Positions 9,313 to 19,984 of a stretch of DNA of 64,000 bases are shown piece by piece. Made by a program: the position numbers and the translations under genes. Position 1 is the first letter of the stretch. Every line of letters starts with the position of its first letter. The stretch comes from Gandjariella thermophila. GTDB taxonomy: Bacteria > Actinomycetota > Actinomycetes > Mycobacteriales > Pseudonocardiaceae. The DNA is taken from positions 248,001-312,000 of the forward strand of contig NZ_BJFL01000003.1 in the NCBI RefSeq assembly GCF_005405885.1, given 5' to 3'. The notes under the pieces are model-generated. The model was not told the origin of the DNA and did no database searches. It was given only the letters and a program-made list of their open reading frames with translations.

Positions 9313-10932
9313 TCACTTGCCTCCCTGCGAGGTGACCGGGTCGGAGAAGCCAGCCTCGGTCATCGTCGCCCCGACCGACGGGGTGATCACGTCCAGCAGC
9401 GGCTTCGGGAAGAACCCGAGCCCGATGACCAGCAGCACCAGCGGCGCCAGCACCGCGATCTCGCGGCGGGACAGGTCCCCGACCATCCGGCGGGCGGAGC
9501 GGGTACCCGTCTCCGAGTCGGGGTCCACCGCGGCACCCGGCCCGCCGGCCAGGCCCACCAGCGCGTCGCCGCGCGCCGGGCCCTGCATCACCCGCTGGTA
9601 CAGCCACAGCACGTACATCGCGGCCAGCACCATGCCGATCGTGGCCAGGACGGTGAACACCGGCTCCCGCGGGAACGAGCCCAGCAGCACCAGGAACTCG
9701 CTGACGAACGAGTTGGTGCCCGGCAGCGACAGCGTGGACAGGCCGGCCAGCAGCAGCATCCCGGCCAGCAGCGGGGTCAGCTTGGCCATCCCGCCGTAGT
9801 CGTCGATGACCGTGGACCCGCCTCGGGCGATCACCATGCCGAGCACCAGCAGCAGCATCCCGGTGGCCACGCTGTGGTTGACCATGTAGGACACCGCGCC
9901 GACCTGGGCCTGCGAGCTGAACGCGAAGATGCCCAGCGCGATGAACCCGAAGTGGGCGATGGACACGTACGCGATGAACCGTTTCATGTCCCGCTGCCCG
10001 GTGGCCAGCACCGAGCCGTAGAGCACCCCGGCCACCGCGAGCACCAGCAGCAGCGGGGCCAGTTCCCGGCTGGCTGCCGGGAACATCGGCAGGCAGTAGC
10101 GCAGGAACCCGAACGTGCCGACCTTGTCCAGCACGCCGACCAGGATCACGCCCACACCGATCGGGGCCTCCGCGGTGGCGTCCGGCAGCCACGTGTGCAG
10201 CGGCACCAGCGGCGCCTTGATCGCGAACGCGGCGAAGAACCCGAGGAACAGCCACACCTGCAGCGACGGTGGGGCGTTCCGGGTGATCTGCGCCAGGGTC
10301 GCCCAGTCGAAGGTGCCATGCCCGGTCTGCGCCGCCGCGTAGGCGTACGCGCCGATCGCCGAGGCCAGCATGAGCAGCCCGCCGAGGAAGGAGTAGAGGA
10401 AGAACTTCACCGCCGCGTACTGCCGCCGGGCGCCGCCGTAGCCCCCGATCAGGAAGTACATCGGGATCAGCATGATCTCGAACAGCACGTAGAACAGGAA
10501 GACGTCGGTCGCGGCGAACACGCCGACCATCAACGACTCCTGCACCAGGATCAGCGCCAGGAACCCGCCGGCGCTACGCCCCGCCGGCAGCTTCTCCGCC
10601 CAGCCCGCGCCGATGACCACCGGCACCAGCAGGCCGATCACCGCGATCATCACCAGCGCGATGCCGTCCACGCCGAAGGACAGATGCACGCCGACCGTGG
10701 CGATCCAGTCCGCCGAACTGACCATCTGCAGCCGCGCCCCGGTCGGCCGGTAGCCGACGCACAGCGCGAGGGTCAGCACGAACTCGACCAGGGACACGCC
10801 CAGCGCGGTGAGCTTGGCCACCCGGTCGTTGGACCGCAGGAAGGTCACCGCGAGGCTGCCGGCCAGCGGCAGCAGCAGCACCAGGAGCAGCAGGCCGGCG
10901 CCCGCACCCGCCGAGGTGGTCATCCCGTTCAT
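9313..10932 (-). CDS. nuoM: NADH-quinone oxidoreductase subunit M
   Basis: A 539-aa proton-pumping antiporter-like subunit. [20 protein letters not shown] and [17 protein letters not shown] are the hallmark of NuoM, with [19 protein letters not shown] upstream. About 14 transmembrane segments can be traced. Start ATG 10932 overlaps the nuoL stop as ATGA, so the pair is translationally coupled. The C-terminus ends 1 nt before the nuoN start. Confidence 0.95.
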   Translation of the reverse strand: MNGMTTSAGAGAGLLLLVLLLPLAGSLAVTFLRSNDRVAKLTALGVSLVEFVLTLALCVGYRPTGARLQMVSSADWIATVGVHLSFGVDGIALVMIAVIGLLVPVVIGAGWAEKLPAGRSAGGFLALILVQESLMVGVFAATDVFLFYVLFEIMLIPMYFLIGGYGGARRQYAAVKFFLYSFLGGLLMLASAIGAYAYAAAQTGHGTFDWATLAQITRNAPPSLQVWLFLGFFAAFAIKAPLVPLHTWLPDATAEAPIGVGVILVGVLDKVGTFGFLRYCLPMFPAASRELAPLLLVLAVAGVLYGSVLATGQRDMKRFIAYVSIAHFGFIALGIFAFSSQAQVGAVSYMVNHSVATGMLLLVLGMVIARGGSTVIDDYGGMAKLTPLLAGMLLLAGLSTLSLPGTNSFVSEFLVLLGSFPREPVFTVLATIGMVLAAMYVLWLYQRVMQGPARGDALVGLAGGPGAAVDPDSETGTRSARRMVGDLSRREIAVLAPLVLLVIGLGFFPKPLLDVITPSVGATMTEAGFSDPVTSQGGK

Positions 10933-12896
10933 CCGTACCTCACCGCGAGCAGCGCAGCGATCACGAGGATCGAACCTCCCAGCATGCTGAGCGCGTAGGA
11001 GCGCACGAAACCGGTCTGCAGCCGGCGCATCCGGCCGGAGCTACCGCCGAGCAGCGCCGCGGTGCCGTTCACCATCCCGTCGACGCCCTTGTTGTCCACG
11101 TACACCAGCGCGCGGGCCAGCCACACGCCCGGCCGGGCGACCAGCGCCTCGTTGATCGCGTTGGCGTACAGGTCCTTGCGGGCCGCGGTGACCACCGCGG
11201 ACACCCGGGCCGGCCGGACCACCGGCACCGGCCGGCGGCCGACCAGCAGCCAGGCCAGTGCCACGCCGACCACCATGAAGACGATGCTGAGCACGCTGAC
11301 CCCGGCGGCGTTCAGCGGGCCCTGCTCGCTGACCTCCAGCGTGCCCAGCGAGGGGGCCAGCCAGCGGGCCAGCCGCTCGCCGACCGCGAAGAACGCGCCG
11401 GCGGCGACCGAGCCGACCGCGAGGATGATCATGGGTACGGTCATCACCGGCCCGGACTCATGCGGGTGGTAGGCGCGGCCGTCCTCGGTGGTGAGGTTCT
11501 CCCACCGCTTCTCGCCGAAGAAGGTGAGCAGGAACAGCCGGGTCATGTAGAACGCGGTCAGCCCGACACCGACCAGCGCCAGCCCGCCGAACACCCAGCC
11601 GTGCCAGCCGGGCTGGCCGAACGCGGCCTCCACGATCGCGTCCTTGGACCAGTACCCGGACAACCCGGGGAACCCGATGATCGCCAGGTAGGCCAGGCCG
11701 AACGTGGCCGTGGTGATCGGCATGTACCGGGCCAGGCCGCCCATCCGGCGCATGTCGACCTCGTCGTGCATGCCGTGCATGACGGATCCGGCGCCGAGGA
11801 ACAGGCCGGCCTTGAAGAAGCCGTGGGTGAGCAGGTGCATGATGCCCAGCGCGTAACCGAACGGGCCGAGGCCGACGGCCAGGATCATGTAGCCGATCTG
11901 GCTGACCGTCGAGTACGCGAGCACCTTCTTGATGTCGTCGTAGGCGCAGCCGATGATGCACCCGATCATCAGAGTGACCACGCCGATGACCATCACCAGT
12001 AGCCGGCCGTCCGCGCTGAGGTTGTAGATCGGGTTGGCCCTGGCGATCAGGTACACCCCGGCGGTCACCATGGTCGCCGCGTGGATCAGCGCGGACACCG
12101 GGGTGGGGCCCTCCATCGCGTCCGGCAACCACGCCTGCAGCGGGAACTGGCCGGACTTGCCGCATGCGCCGAGCAGCAACAGCAGCGTGATCGCCAGCAG
12201 CGCGCCGCTGGGCAGCTCGCCGGCCCGGGCGAAGACCTCCGTGTACTGGGTGGTGCCCAGGTAGCGGAACATCAGGAAGATGGCCAGCGCTAGGCCGACG
12301 TCGCCGACCCGGTTCATCAGGAACGCCTTCTTCGCCGCGGTCGCCGCGGACGGACGGTTCTGGTACCAGCCGATCAGCAGGTACGAGGCCAGGCCGACGC
12401 CCTCCCAGCCGAGGTAGAGCGTCACGAACCCGTTGCCGAGCACCAGCAGCAGCATGGAGGCGACGAAGAGGTTCAGGTAGCCGAAGAACCGCCGCCGGTC
12501 CCGGTCGGTGTCCATGTACCCGATCGAGTAGACGTGGATCAGCGCACCAACGCCCGTGATCAGCAGCACGAAGGTCAGCGAGAGCGGGTCGATCCGCAGC
12601 CCGAAGTCGACCTGCAACGCGTTGACCGGCAGCCAGGAGTACAGGTGGAGATCCTGGACGCGGCTCTCCGGCGGTAGGCCGGTGGTGGAGAGGAACAGCG
12701 CCAGGCCATAGCAGAACGCGGCGATCACCGTGGCGCAGCCGAGCAGGTGCCCCCATGCGTCCGTGCGCCGGCCGCCGACCAGCAGCACCAGCGCGCCGAG
12801 CGAGGGCAGGGCGAGCAGCACCCAGGCGTAGCCGGCGATTCCGGTGGCAGCCGGCACGGAGGCGGTGGCCGCCGAGCTGAGCATGTATCCCGTCAC
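10929..12896 (-). CDS. nuoL: NADH-quinone oxidoreductase subunit L
   Basis: A 655-aa subunit, the distal antiporter-like unit of the membrane arm, with the long lateral-helix region at the C-terminus. Diagnostic segments are [40 protein letters not shown] and [23 protein letters not shown] 12896 (VTGYMLSS) has AGGGG about six bases upstream and is preferred; ATG 12884 is the alternative and would remove four residues. It follows nuoK by 11 bp. Confidence 0.94.
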   Translation of the reverse strand: MTGYMLSSAATASVPAATGIAGYAWVLLALPSLGALVLLVGGRRTDAWGHLLGCATVIAAFCYGLALFLSTTGLPPESRVQDLHLYSWLPVNALQVDFGLRIDPLSLTFVLLITGVGALIHVYSIGYMDTDRDRRRFFGYLNLFVASMLLLVLGNGFVTLYLGWEGVGLASYLLIGWYQNRPSAATAAKKAFLMNRVGDVGLALAIFLMFRYLGTTQYTEVFARAGELPSGALLAITLLLLLGACGKSGQFPLQAWLPDAMEGPTPVSALIHAATMVTAGVYLIARANPIYNLSADGRLLVMVIGVVTLMIGCIIGCAYDDIKKVLAYSTVSQIGYMILAVGLGPFGYALGIMHLLTHGFFKAGLFLGAGSVMHGMHDEVDMRRMGGLARYMPITTATFGLAYLAIIGFPGLSGYWSKDAIVEAAFGQPGWHGWVFGGLALVGVGLTAFYMTRLFLLTFFGEKRWENLTTEDGRAYHPHESGPVMTVPMIILAVGSVAAGAFFAVGERLARWLAPSLGTLEVSEQGPLNAAGVSVLSIVFMVVGVALAWLLVGRRPVPVVRPARVSAVVTAARKDLYANAINEALVARPGVWLARALVYVDNKGVDGMVNGTAALLGGSSGRMRRLQTGFVRSYALSMLGGSILVIAALLAVRYG

Positions 12897-12907
12897 CACT
12901 CGAGCCC

Positions 12908-13207
12908 CTAGTACTTCAGCAGGTTGGAGTCGTCGACCGAGGCCGAGCGACGCGTGCGGAAGATGGACATGATGATCGCCAGGCCGACGACCACCTCGCA
13001 GGCGGCGACCACCATCACGAAGAACGCCATCACCTGCCCGTCCAGCGACCCGTTGATCCGGGCGAAGGTGACCAGCGACAGGTTCACCGCGTTGAGCATC
13101 AGCTCGACGCACATGAACACCACGATGGCGTTGCGGCGCACCAGCACGCCCACCGCGCCCATGGTGAACAGCAGCGCGGACAGCAGCAGGTAGTACGTGG
13201 GCGTCAC
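12908..13207 (-). CDS. nuoK: NADH-quinone oxidoreductase subunit K
   Basis: A 99-aa three-helix subunit. It carries the conserved Glu in [16 protein letters not shown] and a second acidic helix ([15 protein letters not shown]). Its GTG at 13207 overlaps the TGA of a 47-codon mini-ORF as GTGA. The Shine-Dalgarno sequence GAGGAGGG lies inside that mini-ORF, six bases from the GTG, so nuoK initiation is probably coupled to translation of the mini-ORF rather than directly to nuoJ. Confidence 0.95.
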   Translation of the reverse strand: MTPTYYLLLSALLFTMGAVGVLVRRNAIVVFMCVELMLNAVNLSLVTFARINGSLDGQVMAFFVMVVAACEVVVGLAIIMSIFRTRRSASVDDSNLLKY

Positions 13208-13347
13208 GACGAACCCTCCTCACTCTCCGCGGCCTTGCGCGCCCCCGCGACCGGGTCGGCGGGACTCCGCCCCGCCACCCCGGTCGCGGGCCTGACGGCC
13301 GGGCGCGCGCCGTGATCGCTCCGGGTGCCGCGGCTTGCGCCGGTCAT
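13204..13347 (-). CDS. 47-codon junction mini-ORF between nuoJ and nuoK
   Basis: Predicted peptide begins [18 protein letters not shown] and ends [12 protein letters not shown]; it is rich in Arg, Ala, Gly and Asp with no hydrophobic segment. Its ATG overlaps the nuoJ stop (ATGA at 13344-13347) and its stop overlaps the nuoK start (GTGA at 13204-13207). The 3' end provides nuoK's ribosome site. A related 29-codon ORF fills the resB-ccsB junction at 53114-53203, matching 29 of 33 bases over codons 4-14. Known nuo operons normally have no gene here. It may act as a translational coupling linker and need not have a peptide function. Confidence 0.5.
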   Translation of the reverse strand: MTGASRGTRSDHGARPAVRPATGVAGRSPADPVAGARKAAESEEGSS

Positions 13348-14270
13348 GGAGCCTCCTCGCCGCCGGGCGCCGAGCCGCTGGTTCCCGTGCTGGCCGGGAG
13401 GCCGGGACGGGCGGAGCCGTTGCGGTGCCCGGTGCCGTTGGCGCCGCCGAGCGCGTGCGCGTCCGGCGCGGGCACGTTGCCGGAGACCTCGGCGATGTCC
13501 TCGGAAAGCCGCTTGGTCGAGGTGGCCTCGATGATCTCGGACAGTGACTCCGGGGCCACCGAGCCGTCCGGCAGCAGCGCGGGCGTGGCCACCGAGTCGG
13601 CGGTGGCGAACACGCCGGGGCCGGGCAGCGGGGACGGCCGGGCGTACTCGCCGCGGAACCGGGCGATGACCAGCTCGCGCTGGGTCTTCTTGCCGCCCGG
13701 GGCGTGCCGGTCGGTGTAGGCCAGCACCATCGCGCCGATCGCCGCGGTGATCAGTAGCGCCGAGGTCAGCTCGAACGGGAACAGGTAGTCGGTGAAGATC
13801 GACTGGCCGAGGTTGGCGACGTTGCCGCCGTTCGCGTTCGGCCCGGCCAGCCCGATCGGGGTGACCAGGGAGAGCGCCCTGGCCAGCGCGCTGACCAGCA
13901 GCACGGCGAAGCCGATACCGAGCACCGTGGCGGCCAGCCGCTGCCCGCGCAGCACCTCGACCACCGAGTCCGAGCTGTCCCTGCCGACCAGCATCAGCAC
14001 GAACAGGAACAGCATCATGATCGCGCCGGTGTACACGATGATCTGCACGAAGCCCAGGAAGGGCGCCTGCTGGATCATGTAGAGCACGCCGAGGCTGAGC
14101 ATGGTCACCGCGAGCCACAGCGCCGAGTGCACCGCGTTGCGGGCGAACAGCATGCCGAGCCCGCCGAGCACCGCGAGCGGGCCGAGGATCCAGAAAGCCA
14201 CCGCCTCCCCGGTGGACACGGCCCCGGCCGCGTTCGCCGCGTCGGCCGCGAGTACCAGCCCGGTGGTCAC
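13344..14270 (-). CDS. nuoJ: NADH-quinone oxidoreductase subunit J
   Basis: A 308-aa protein. The N-terminal 170 residues are the five-helix NuoJ core (ARNAVHSALWLAVTMLSLGV, FLGFVQIIVYTGAIMMLFLF then VLMLVGRDSSD). About 115 extra C-terminal residues are hydrophilic, Pro/Gly/Ser-rich and probably disordered, a common actinobacterial extension. Start GTG 14270 overlaps the stop of a 14-codon mini-ORF as GTGA and uses AAGGAGG inside that mini-ORF as ribosome site. Confidence 0.93.
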   Translation of the reverse strand: MTTGLVLAADAANAAGAVSTGEAVAFWILGPLAVLGGLGMLFARNAVHSALWLAVTMLSLGVLYMIQQAPFLGFVQIIVYTGAIMMLFLFVLMLVGRDSSDSVVEVLRGQRLAATVLGIGFAVLLVSALARALSLVTPIGLAGPNANGGNVANLGQSIFTDYLFPFELTSALLITAAIGAMVLAYTDRHAPGGKKTQRELVIARFRGEYARPSPLPGPGVFATADSVATPALLPDGSVAPESLSEIIEATSTKRLSEDIAEVSGNVPAPDAHALGGANGTGHRNGSARPGLPASTGTSGSAPGGEEAP

Positions 14271-14311
14271 CGCCGTGCCTCCTTCGTTCCGCGGCTCCGC
14301 ACGCGGGTCAT
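14267..14311 (-). CDS. 14-codon junction mini-ORF between nuoI and nuoJ
   Basis: Peptide [14 protein letters not shown]. The ATG overlaps the nuoI stop as ATGA (14308-14311) and the TGA overlaps the nuoJ GTG (14267-14270). AAGGAGG lies six bases before the nuoJ start within codons KEA. The SRGT core is shared with the nuoJ-nuoK and resB-ccsB mini-ORFs. Double overlap plus an embedded ribosome site argues for a coupling role; peptide function is unknown. Confidence 0.45.
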   Translation of the reverse strand: MTRVRSRGTKEARR

Positions 14312-14874
14312 CGCCGCGCCTCCTCGCGCCCGGTCTCCACGGTCTCGCCGGCCGGCACGCCGCGTTCGCGGGCCAGTTCCGGGCCGCGCGCGTAGTAGTC
14401 CTGCTCGTCGTCGCCCAGCCGCATCGGGTGCGGCGGCGCCTCCATGCCGGGCAGCAGCGGGGCGAGCAGTTGCTCCTTGGTCCAGATCAGCCGCTGCCGG
14501 TCGTCGTCGGCCAGCTCGTACTCGTTGATCATGGTGAGTGAGCGGGTCGGGCACGCCTCCACGCACAGGCCGCACCCGATGCAACGCAGGTAGTTGATCT
14601 GGTAGTCCTTGCCGTACCGCTCGCCAGGGGAGTAGCGCTCCTCCTCGGTGTTGTCGCCGCCTTCCACGAAGATGGCGTCCGCCGGGCAGGCCCACGCACA
14701 CAGCTCGCAGCCAACGCACTTCTCCAGCCCGTCGGGATGCCGGTTGAGCTGATGCCTTCCGTGGTAGCGCGGGGCCGTGGGACGGAAGTCCTCCGGGTAC
14801 TGCTCGGTCACCACCTTCTTGAACATCGTGGAGAAGGTGACGCCGAAGCCCTTGACGGGATCAAACACTCCCAT
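14308..14874 (-). CDS. nuoI: NADH-quinone oxidoreductase subunit I
   Basis: A 188-aa peripheral-arm subunit with two 4Fe-4S motifs, [12 protein letters not shown] (about residue 54) and [12 protein letters not shown] (about residue 98), which hold clusters N6a and N6b that pass electrons to NuoB. The N-terminus [20 protein letters not shown] matches actinobacterial NuoI. The ATG at 14874 lies inside the end of nuoH (14-bp overlap). A hydrophilic tail follows the ferredoxin core. Confidence 0.95.
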   Translation of the reverse strand: MGVFDPVKGFGVTFSTMFKKVVTEQYPEDFRPTAPRYHGRHQLNRHPDGLEKCVGCELCAWACPADAIFVEGGDNTEEERYSPGERYGKDYQINYLRCIGCGLCVEACPTRSLTMINEYELADDDRQRLIWTKEQLLAPLLPGMEAPPHPMRLGDDEQDYYARGPELARERGVPAGETVETGREEARR

Positions 14875-16195
14875 CGCTGGCCTCCTTGCTGGACGCGGTG
14901 GATGCGCTGGAGTCCTCGCCGGCGGTGACCCCGGCCGGTTGCCGCTGCGTGCCAGGCACACCGGTGCGGCGCCGGCGCGGCGGCGTCTGGGGAACCTTGA
15001 GGTCGATCGGGGGCACCGGGTAGCCGCCGCCGGTCAGCTCGATGCGGCCATCCTCCGGCTCCGGCCGGGTGGGCAGCAGGAAGGTCACCGCGAGGATCAG
15101 CGCGACCACCACGCCGACCGCGATGAGCACCTGCTGCGGGCTGACGTTGGGCGAGTTCTTGAACGCACGGATGCCGACGATCAGCACGATCCACACCAGG
15201 CTGATCGGCACCAGCACCTTCCAGCCCAGCCGCATGAACTGGTCGTAGCGATACCGGGGCAGCGTGCCGCGCAGCCAGATGTAGACGAACAGGAAGATCA
15301 GCATCTTGACGACGAACCACAGCAGCGGCCACCAACCGGTGTTGAGCACGCCGCCGCCGACCGCGGACAGCGGCCACGGGGCGCGCCACCCGCCGAGGAA
15401 CATCGTGGTGGCCAGCGCCGAGACGGTCACCATGTTGATGTACTCGGACAGGAAGAACAGCGCGAACTTCAGCGAGCTGTACTCCGTGTGGAAGCCGCCG
15501 ACCAGTTCGGACTCCGCCTCCGGCAGGTCGAATGGGGCCCGGTTGGTCTCGCCGACCATGGAGATCGTGTACACGGCGAAGCTGGGGAACAGCAGCCAGA
15601 CGAACCAGCCGGACTGCTGCGCGGTGACGATGTCCGAAGTGGACAGCGAGTGCGAGTACAGCACCACCGCCACGATGGACATGCCCATGGCGATCTCGTA
15701 GGAGATCACCTGCGCGGCCGAGCGCAGCGCGCCGAGCAGCGGGTACGGCGATCCGGACGACCAGCCGGACAGCACGATCCCGTACACGCCCAGCGAGGAG
15801 CAGGCCAGCACCACCAGCACGCCCACCGGCAGGTCGGCCAGTTGCAGCGCGGTGTGGTGCCCGAAGATGGACACCTCGCCGCCCAGCGGGATCACCGAGA
15901 ACGCGGTGAACGCCGGGATCGTGGAGATCACCGGGGCCAGGAAGTACACCCACCGGTCGGCCAGGACGGGGCGGATGTCCTCCTTGAACGCCAGCTTCAA
16001 GCCGTCGGCCAGGGACTGCAGCAGGCCGAACGGGCCGACCCGGTTCGGGCCGGGGCGGTGCTGCATCCTGGCCACCACCCGGCGCTCCCACCAGATCATG
16101 AACAGGGTCATCACCACGAGGAACGCGAAGATCGCGATGACCTTGACGATGGTGAGCCACACCGGGTCGTTGGCCAGCAGCTGCGCGGTGCTCAT
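14861..16195 (-). CDS. nuoH: NADH-quinone oxidoreductase subunit H
   Basis: A 444-aa membrane subunit at the quinone site. [20 protein letters not shown] and [19 protein letters not shown] are the classical NuoH signature, and [20 protein letters not shown] then [15 protein letters not shown] carries conserved acidic residues of the E-channel. About eight transmembrane helices are visible. The last 60 residues (after [11 protein letters not shown]) are hydrophilic and low complexity. ATG 16195 overlaps the nuoG stop as ATGA. Confidence 0.95.
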   Translation of the reverse strand: MSTAQLLANDPVWLTIVKVIAIFAFLVVMTLFMIWWERRVVARMQHRPGPNRVGPFGLLQSLADGLKLAFKEDIRPVLADRWVYFLAPVISTIPAFTAFSVIPLGGEVSIFGHHTALQLADLPVGVLVVLACSSLGVYGIVLSGWSSGSPYPLLGALRSAAQVISYEIAMGMSIVAVVLYSHSLSTSDIVTAQQSGWFVWLLFPSFAVYTISMVGETNRAPFDLPEAESELVGGFHTEYSSLKFALFFLSEYINMVTVSALATTMFLGGWRAPWPLSAVGGGVLNTGWWPLLWFVVKMLIFLFVYIWLRGTLPRYRYDQFMRLGWKVLVPISLVWIVLIVGIRAFKNSPNVSPQQVLIAVGVVVALILAVTFLLPTRPEPEDGRIELTGGGYPVPPIDLKVPQTPPRRRRTGVPGTQRQPAGVTAGEDSSASTASSKEASDGSV

Positions 16196-18672
16196 CGGGC
16201 CACCTCCGACTCCGTGGTCGCGCGGCGGAGGGTGACCACCGCGCCGTGACCGGCGCCGAGGCTGCGGCGCACCGTGGACGGCCCCGAGTTGCCCGGCAGC
16301 CACACCACGCCGTCCGGCAGGTCGGCGATCGCCACCGGCAGGGTGATGCTGCCGTGGTCGGTGGCCACCGTGACCGGGTCGCCGTCGGCCACGCCGAGCC
16401 GGCCCGCGGTGGCCGGGGACAGCCGGGCGAGCACGGCCCGCTGGGTGCCGGCCAGGTGCGGCTCGGGATGCTGCAGCGCGCCGTTGTCCAGCAGGTGCCG
16501 CCAGGTGGCCAGCAATGCCTGCCCGGCGCCGGGTTGCGGCGGGGACGGCGCCGGCACCGGCTCCGGCCGGACGTCCCGGCGGGCGCCCCGGCCCAGCCGG
16601 GCGTACTCGCCCGCGGCGGCGGCCGGGGTCTGGGTGAACAGGTCGGCGTCCATCTCCACGGCGAGCGCGTCCAGCACCCGGCAGTCGGACACCGCGCCGG
16701 TGCCCTCCAGGACGGTGCGGAACCCCCGCCGGCGGCCCTCCCAATTGAGGTAGCTGCCGGCCTTCTCCACCGCCGGGGCGACCGGAAGCACCACGTCGGC
16801 GTGCGCGGTGACCGCGCTGTGCCGCAGCTCCAGGCTGACCACGAAGCGGGCCTCGGCCAGCGCCCGCCCGGCCAGCTCCGGGTCGGGCAGGTCGTCCGGG
16901 TCGACGCCGCCGAGGACCAGCGCGTCGAGCTGGCCGGCCGCGGCGGCGCGCAGCATGCCGTTGGTGTCCCGCCCGCGCACCGCGGACAGCGTGCCCGGTT
17001 CCAGCCCCCAGGCCCGCTCCACCTCGGCGCGGGCGGCGGCGTCGCTCACCGCGCGGCCGCCGGGCAGCAGGGTGGGCGCGGCACCGGCGTCCAGCGCACC
17101 ACGCTCACCCGCCCGGCGCGGCACCCAGGCCACCCGGGCACCAGTGCGCTCGGCCAGCCGGAGCACCGCGGAGTACAGGCCGGGCACCTCGGCGGCCCGC
17201 TCGCCGACCAGGATCACCCCGCCGCCGGCGAGCGCGGCGTCCAGCTCGGCGGCGTGCTCGTCGAGCGCGGCCGGCTCGGCACCCGGGACGCAGGCAAGCA
17301 GCGTGCCGACCGTCTTGCGCACCGCCGGGGTGGTCCACTGGCCGAGGTGGAAGACCTTGAGGCCGTTCTTGCGCACCGCCTTGCGCAGCCGGAGGAAGAC
17401 GATCGGCGACTCCTCCTCCGGTTCGAACGCCACACACAGCACGGCCGGCGCGGACTCCAGGTCGGTGTAGCTGACCCCGCCATCCTCTGGCGACCGGCCG
17501 ACCACCGCCGCGGCGAGGAAGTCCAGCTCCTCGGCGGAGTGCGGCCGGGCGCGGAAGTCGACGTCGTTGGTGGCCAGCGCGACCCGGGCGAACTTGGCGT
17601 AGGCGTAGGCGTCCTCGACGGTGAGCCGGCCGCCGGTGAGCACCCCGGCGCCCTTGCCGGCCCGGGCGGCGGAGAGGCCGTCCGCAGCCAGCCGCAGCGC
17701 CTCGGTCCAGGACGCCTCGCGCAGCTCACCGGAGCCCCTGTCGCGCACCAGCGGCCGGCGGATGCGGTCGTCCGCGGTGGCGTAGGTGAACGCGAACCGG
17801 CCCTTGTCGCAGTTCCACTCCTCGTTGACCTCGGGGTCCTCGCCGGCCAGCCGGCGCATCACCCGGCCGCGCCGCCAGTCGGTGCGCTGGGCGCAGCCGG
17901 AGGCACAGTGCTCGCACACGCCCGGGGTGGACACCAGGTCGAACGGCCGGGAGCGGAACCGGTATGCGGCGCTGGTCAGCGCGCCGACCGGGCAGATCTG
18001 GATGGTGTTGCCGGAGAAGTAGCTCTGCTGGGCGTGCTCCGGATGGCCCTCGATCTCCGCGGTGGCCGCGGTGCCGATCTGCTGCTCGGCGCCGCGTTCC
18101 AGCAGGTCGAGGAAGTCGTCGCCGGCGATCTGCGAGGAGAACCGGGTGCATCGCTGGCAGAGCACGCAGCGCTCCCGGTCCAGCAGGATCTGGCTGGACA
18201 CCGCGATCGGCTTGGGGAAGGTCCGCTTGGTCTCGGTGAACCGGGAGTCCGCGCGGCCGTGCTTGAGCGCCTGGTTCTGCAGCGGGCACTCGCCGCCCTT
18301 GTCGCAGATCGGGCAGTCCAGCGGGTGGTTGATCAGCAGCATCTCCATCATGCCCTGCTGGGCCTTGTCGGCCACCGGCGACGTGTGCTGCGTGCGGACC
18401 ACCATGCCGTCGGCCACGGTGAGCGTGCAGGACGCCTGCGGCTTGGGCATCGGCCGGCCGCCCAGTTCCACCTCGACCAGGCACTGCCGGCAGGCGCCGG
18501 CCGGGTCGAGCAGCGGGTGGTCGCAGAACCGCGGGATGACGATGCCCATCCGCTCCGCAGTGCGGATCACCAACTCACCCTTGGGCGCGACCACCTCGAT
18601 GCCGTCGATGGTCAGCTTGACGTGACCCTCCGGCACCGCGATCTCGGTGGTTGGCTCGGTGGTTGCCGTCAT
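16192..18672 (-). CDS. nuoG: NADH-quinone oxidoreductase subunit G
   Basis: An 826-aa iron-sulfur subunit. In order it has a 2Fe-2S ferredoxin domain ([20 protein letters not shown]), the His-Cys ligated cluster segment ([20 protein letters not shown]), [19 protein letters not shown], and the N7-type cluster CEHCASGC...[10 protein letters not shown], then a degenerate molybdopterin-oxidoreductase domain. It relays electrons from NuoF. The C-terminal molybdopterin-like half is Ala/Gly-rich and somewhat diverged. Starts with ATG overlapping the nuoF stop (ATGA). Confidence 0.95.
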   Translation of the reverse strand: MTATTEPTTEIAVPEGHVKLTIDGIEVVAPKGELVIRTAERMGIVIPRFCDHPLLDPAGACRQCLVEVELGGRPMPKPQASCTLTVADGMVVRTQHTSPVADKAQQGMMEMLLINHPLDCPICDKGGECPLQNQALKHGRADSRFTETKRTFPKPIAVSSQILLDRERCVLCQRCTRFSSQIAGDDFLDLLERGAEQQIGTAATAEIEGHPEHAQQSYFSGNTIQICPVGALTSAAYRFRSRPFDLVSTPGVCEHCASGCAQRTDWRRGRVMRRLAGEDPEVNEEWNCDKGRFAFTYATADDRIRRPLVRDRGSGELREASWTEALRLAADGLSAARAGKGAGVLTGGRLTVEDAYAYAKFARVALATNDVDFRARPHSAEELDFLAAAVVGRSPEDGGVSYTDLESAPAVLCVAFEPEEESPIVFLRLRKAVRKNGLKVFHLGQWTTPAVRKTVGTLLACVPGAEPAALDEHAAELDAALAGGGVILVGERAAEVPGLYSAVLRLAERTGARVAWVPRRAGERGALDAGAAPTLLPGGRAVSDAAARAEVERAWGLEPGTLSAVRGRDTNGMLRAAAAGQLDALVLGGVDPDDLPDPELAGRALAEARFVVSLELRHSAVTAHADVVLPVAPAVEKAGSYLNWEGRRRGFRTVLEGTGAVSDCRVLDALAVEMDADLFTQTPAAAAGEYARLGRGARRDVRPEPVPAPSPPQPGAGQALLATWRHLLDNGALQHPEPHLAGTQRAVLARLSPATAGRLGVADGDPVTVATDHGSITLPVAIADLPDGVVWLPGNSGPSTVRRSLGAGHGAVVTLRRATTESEVAR

Positions 18673-19970
18673 CCTTGCGCTCCTGCCAGTGCGGGTGCCG
18701 GGACGCCGCCCGAGTTCTTCTCGCACAGTTCGAGGAACTCGTGCCGGAAGTACTTGATGGCGCTGGTGATCGGGCTGGTCGCGCCGTCACCGAGGGCGCA
18801 GAACGAGCGGCCGAGGATGTTGTCGCAGACGTCCAGCATGGTCTCGACGTCCTCCGGGGTGCCCTCGCCGCGCAGCATCCGGTGCAGGATCTGCTCCAGC
18901 CAGTAGGTGCCCTCCCGGCACGGCGTGCACTTGCCGCACGATTCGTGCTTGTAGAACTCGGTCCACTTCATCACCGCCCACGGCACGGACACCGTCTCGT
19001 TGAAGATCATCAAGGCGGTGGTGCCGAGCATCGAGCCCTCGGCGGCGGCGCCCTCGAAGTCCAGCGGCACGTCCAGGTGGTCGGCGGTGAACAGCGGGGT
19101 GGACGAGCCGCCCGGCGTCCAGAACTTCAGCGGGATGCCGTCCTTCATGCCGCCGGCCATGTCCAGCAGCTCGCGCAGGGTGATGCCGAGCGGCGCCTCG
19201 TACTGGCCGGGCTTCTCCACGTGCCCGGACAGCGAGTAGATCTTCGGGCCGGGCGACTTCTCGGTGCCCATCGAGCGGAACCAGTCCGATCCGCCGTTGA
19301 CGATGTAGGGCACGGTGGCGATGGTCTCGACGTTGTTGACCACGGTTGGCGCCGCGTACAGCCCGGCGGTGGCCGGGAACGGCGGCTTGAGTCGCGGCTG
19401 TCCGCGCCGGCCCTCCAGCGAGTCCAGCAGCGCGGTCTCCTCGCCACAGATGTAGGCGCCCGCCCCGGCGTGTACCACGACCTCCAGGTCGAAGCCCGAG
19501 CCGAGGATGTTGCGGCCCAGGTAGCCGGCCCGGTACGCCTCCCGCACCGCCGCGTGCAGCCGGCGGATGCAGTGGATCACCTCGCCGCGCACGTAGATCG
19601 CGGCGTAGTTGGCCCGGATCGCGTACGCGGTGATGACGATGCCCTCGATCAGCGAGTGCGGGTCGGCCATCATCAGCGGCACGTCCTTGCAGGTGCCCGG
19701 CTCGCCCTCGTCCGCATTGATCACCAGGTAGTGCGGCTTGCTGTCGTTCTGCGGGATGAAGCCCCACTTCATGCCGGCTGGGAAGCCGGCGCCGCCGCGG
19801 CCGCGCAGCCCGGAGTCCTTGATGAGCTGGATGAGCTGGTCCGGGTGGGCGGCGAGCGCCTTGCGCAGCGCGGTGTAACCCTCCAGCTGCTCGTAGGTGG
19901 CCAGCGTCCAGGAGTTCGGCGACAACCAGCGCTTGGTCAGCACCGGGGTCAGGTGCCGCTGCTCGGTCAC
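18669..19970 (-). CDS. nuoF: NADH-quinone oxidoreductase subunit F
   Basis: A 433-aa FMN/NADH-binding subunit. [20 protein letters not shown] binds [20 protein letters not shown] binds [22 protein letters not shown] follows, and [20 protein letters not shown] carries cluster N3. It is the electron entry point for NADH. GTG 19970 has GAGGGGG six bases upstream and is preferred over GTG 19988, which would overlap the nuoE stop (GTGA) and add six residues. Confidence 0.95.
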   Translation of the reverse strand: MTEQRHLTPVLTKRWLSPNSWTLATYEQLEGYTALRKALAAHPDQLIQLIKDSGLRGRGGAGFPAGMKWGFIPQNDSKPHYLVINADEGEPGTCKDVPLMMADPHSLIEGIVITAYAIRANYAAIYVRGEVIHCIRRLHAAVREAYRAGYLGRNILGSGFDLEVVVHAGAGAYICGEETALLDSLEGRRGQPRLKPPFPATAGLYAAPTVVNNVETIATVPYIVNGGSDWFRSMGTEKSPGPKIYSLSGHVEKPGQYEAPLGITLRELLDMAGGMKDGIPLKFWTPGGSSTPLFTADHLDVPLDFEGAAAEGSMLGTTALMIFNETVSVPWAVMKWTEFYKHESCGKCTPCREGTYWLEQILHRMLRGEGTPEDVETMLDVCDNILGRSFCALGDGATSPITSAIKYFRHEFLELCEKNSGGVPAPALAGAQG

Positions 19971-19984
19971 ATTCGCCCCCTCAC

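Noticed and set aside
7402-10998. Open frame of about 1200 codons on the plus strand opposite nuoN/nuoM/nuoL
   Set aside because: It is antisense to strongly conserved nuo genes, has His/Gln/Arg-rich composition typical of reverse-strand GC-rich frames, and matches no known domain.
16246-18906. 886-codon plus-strand frame opposite nuoG
   Set aside because: Same GC-bias artefact; nuoG on the other strand has all its cluster motifs.
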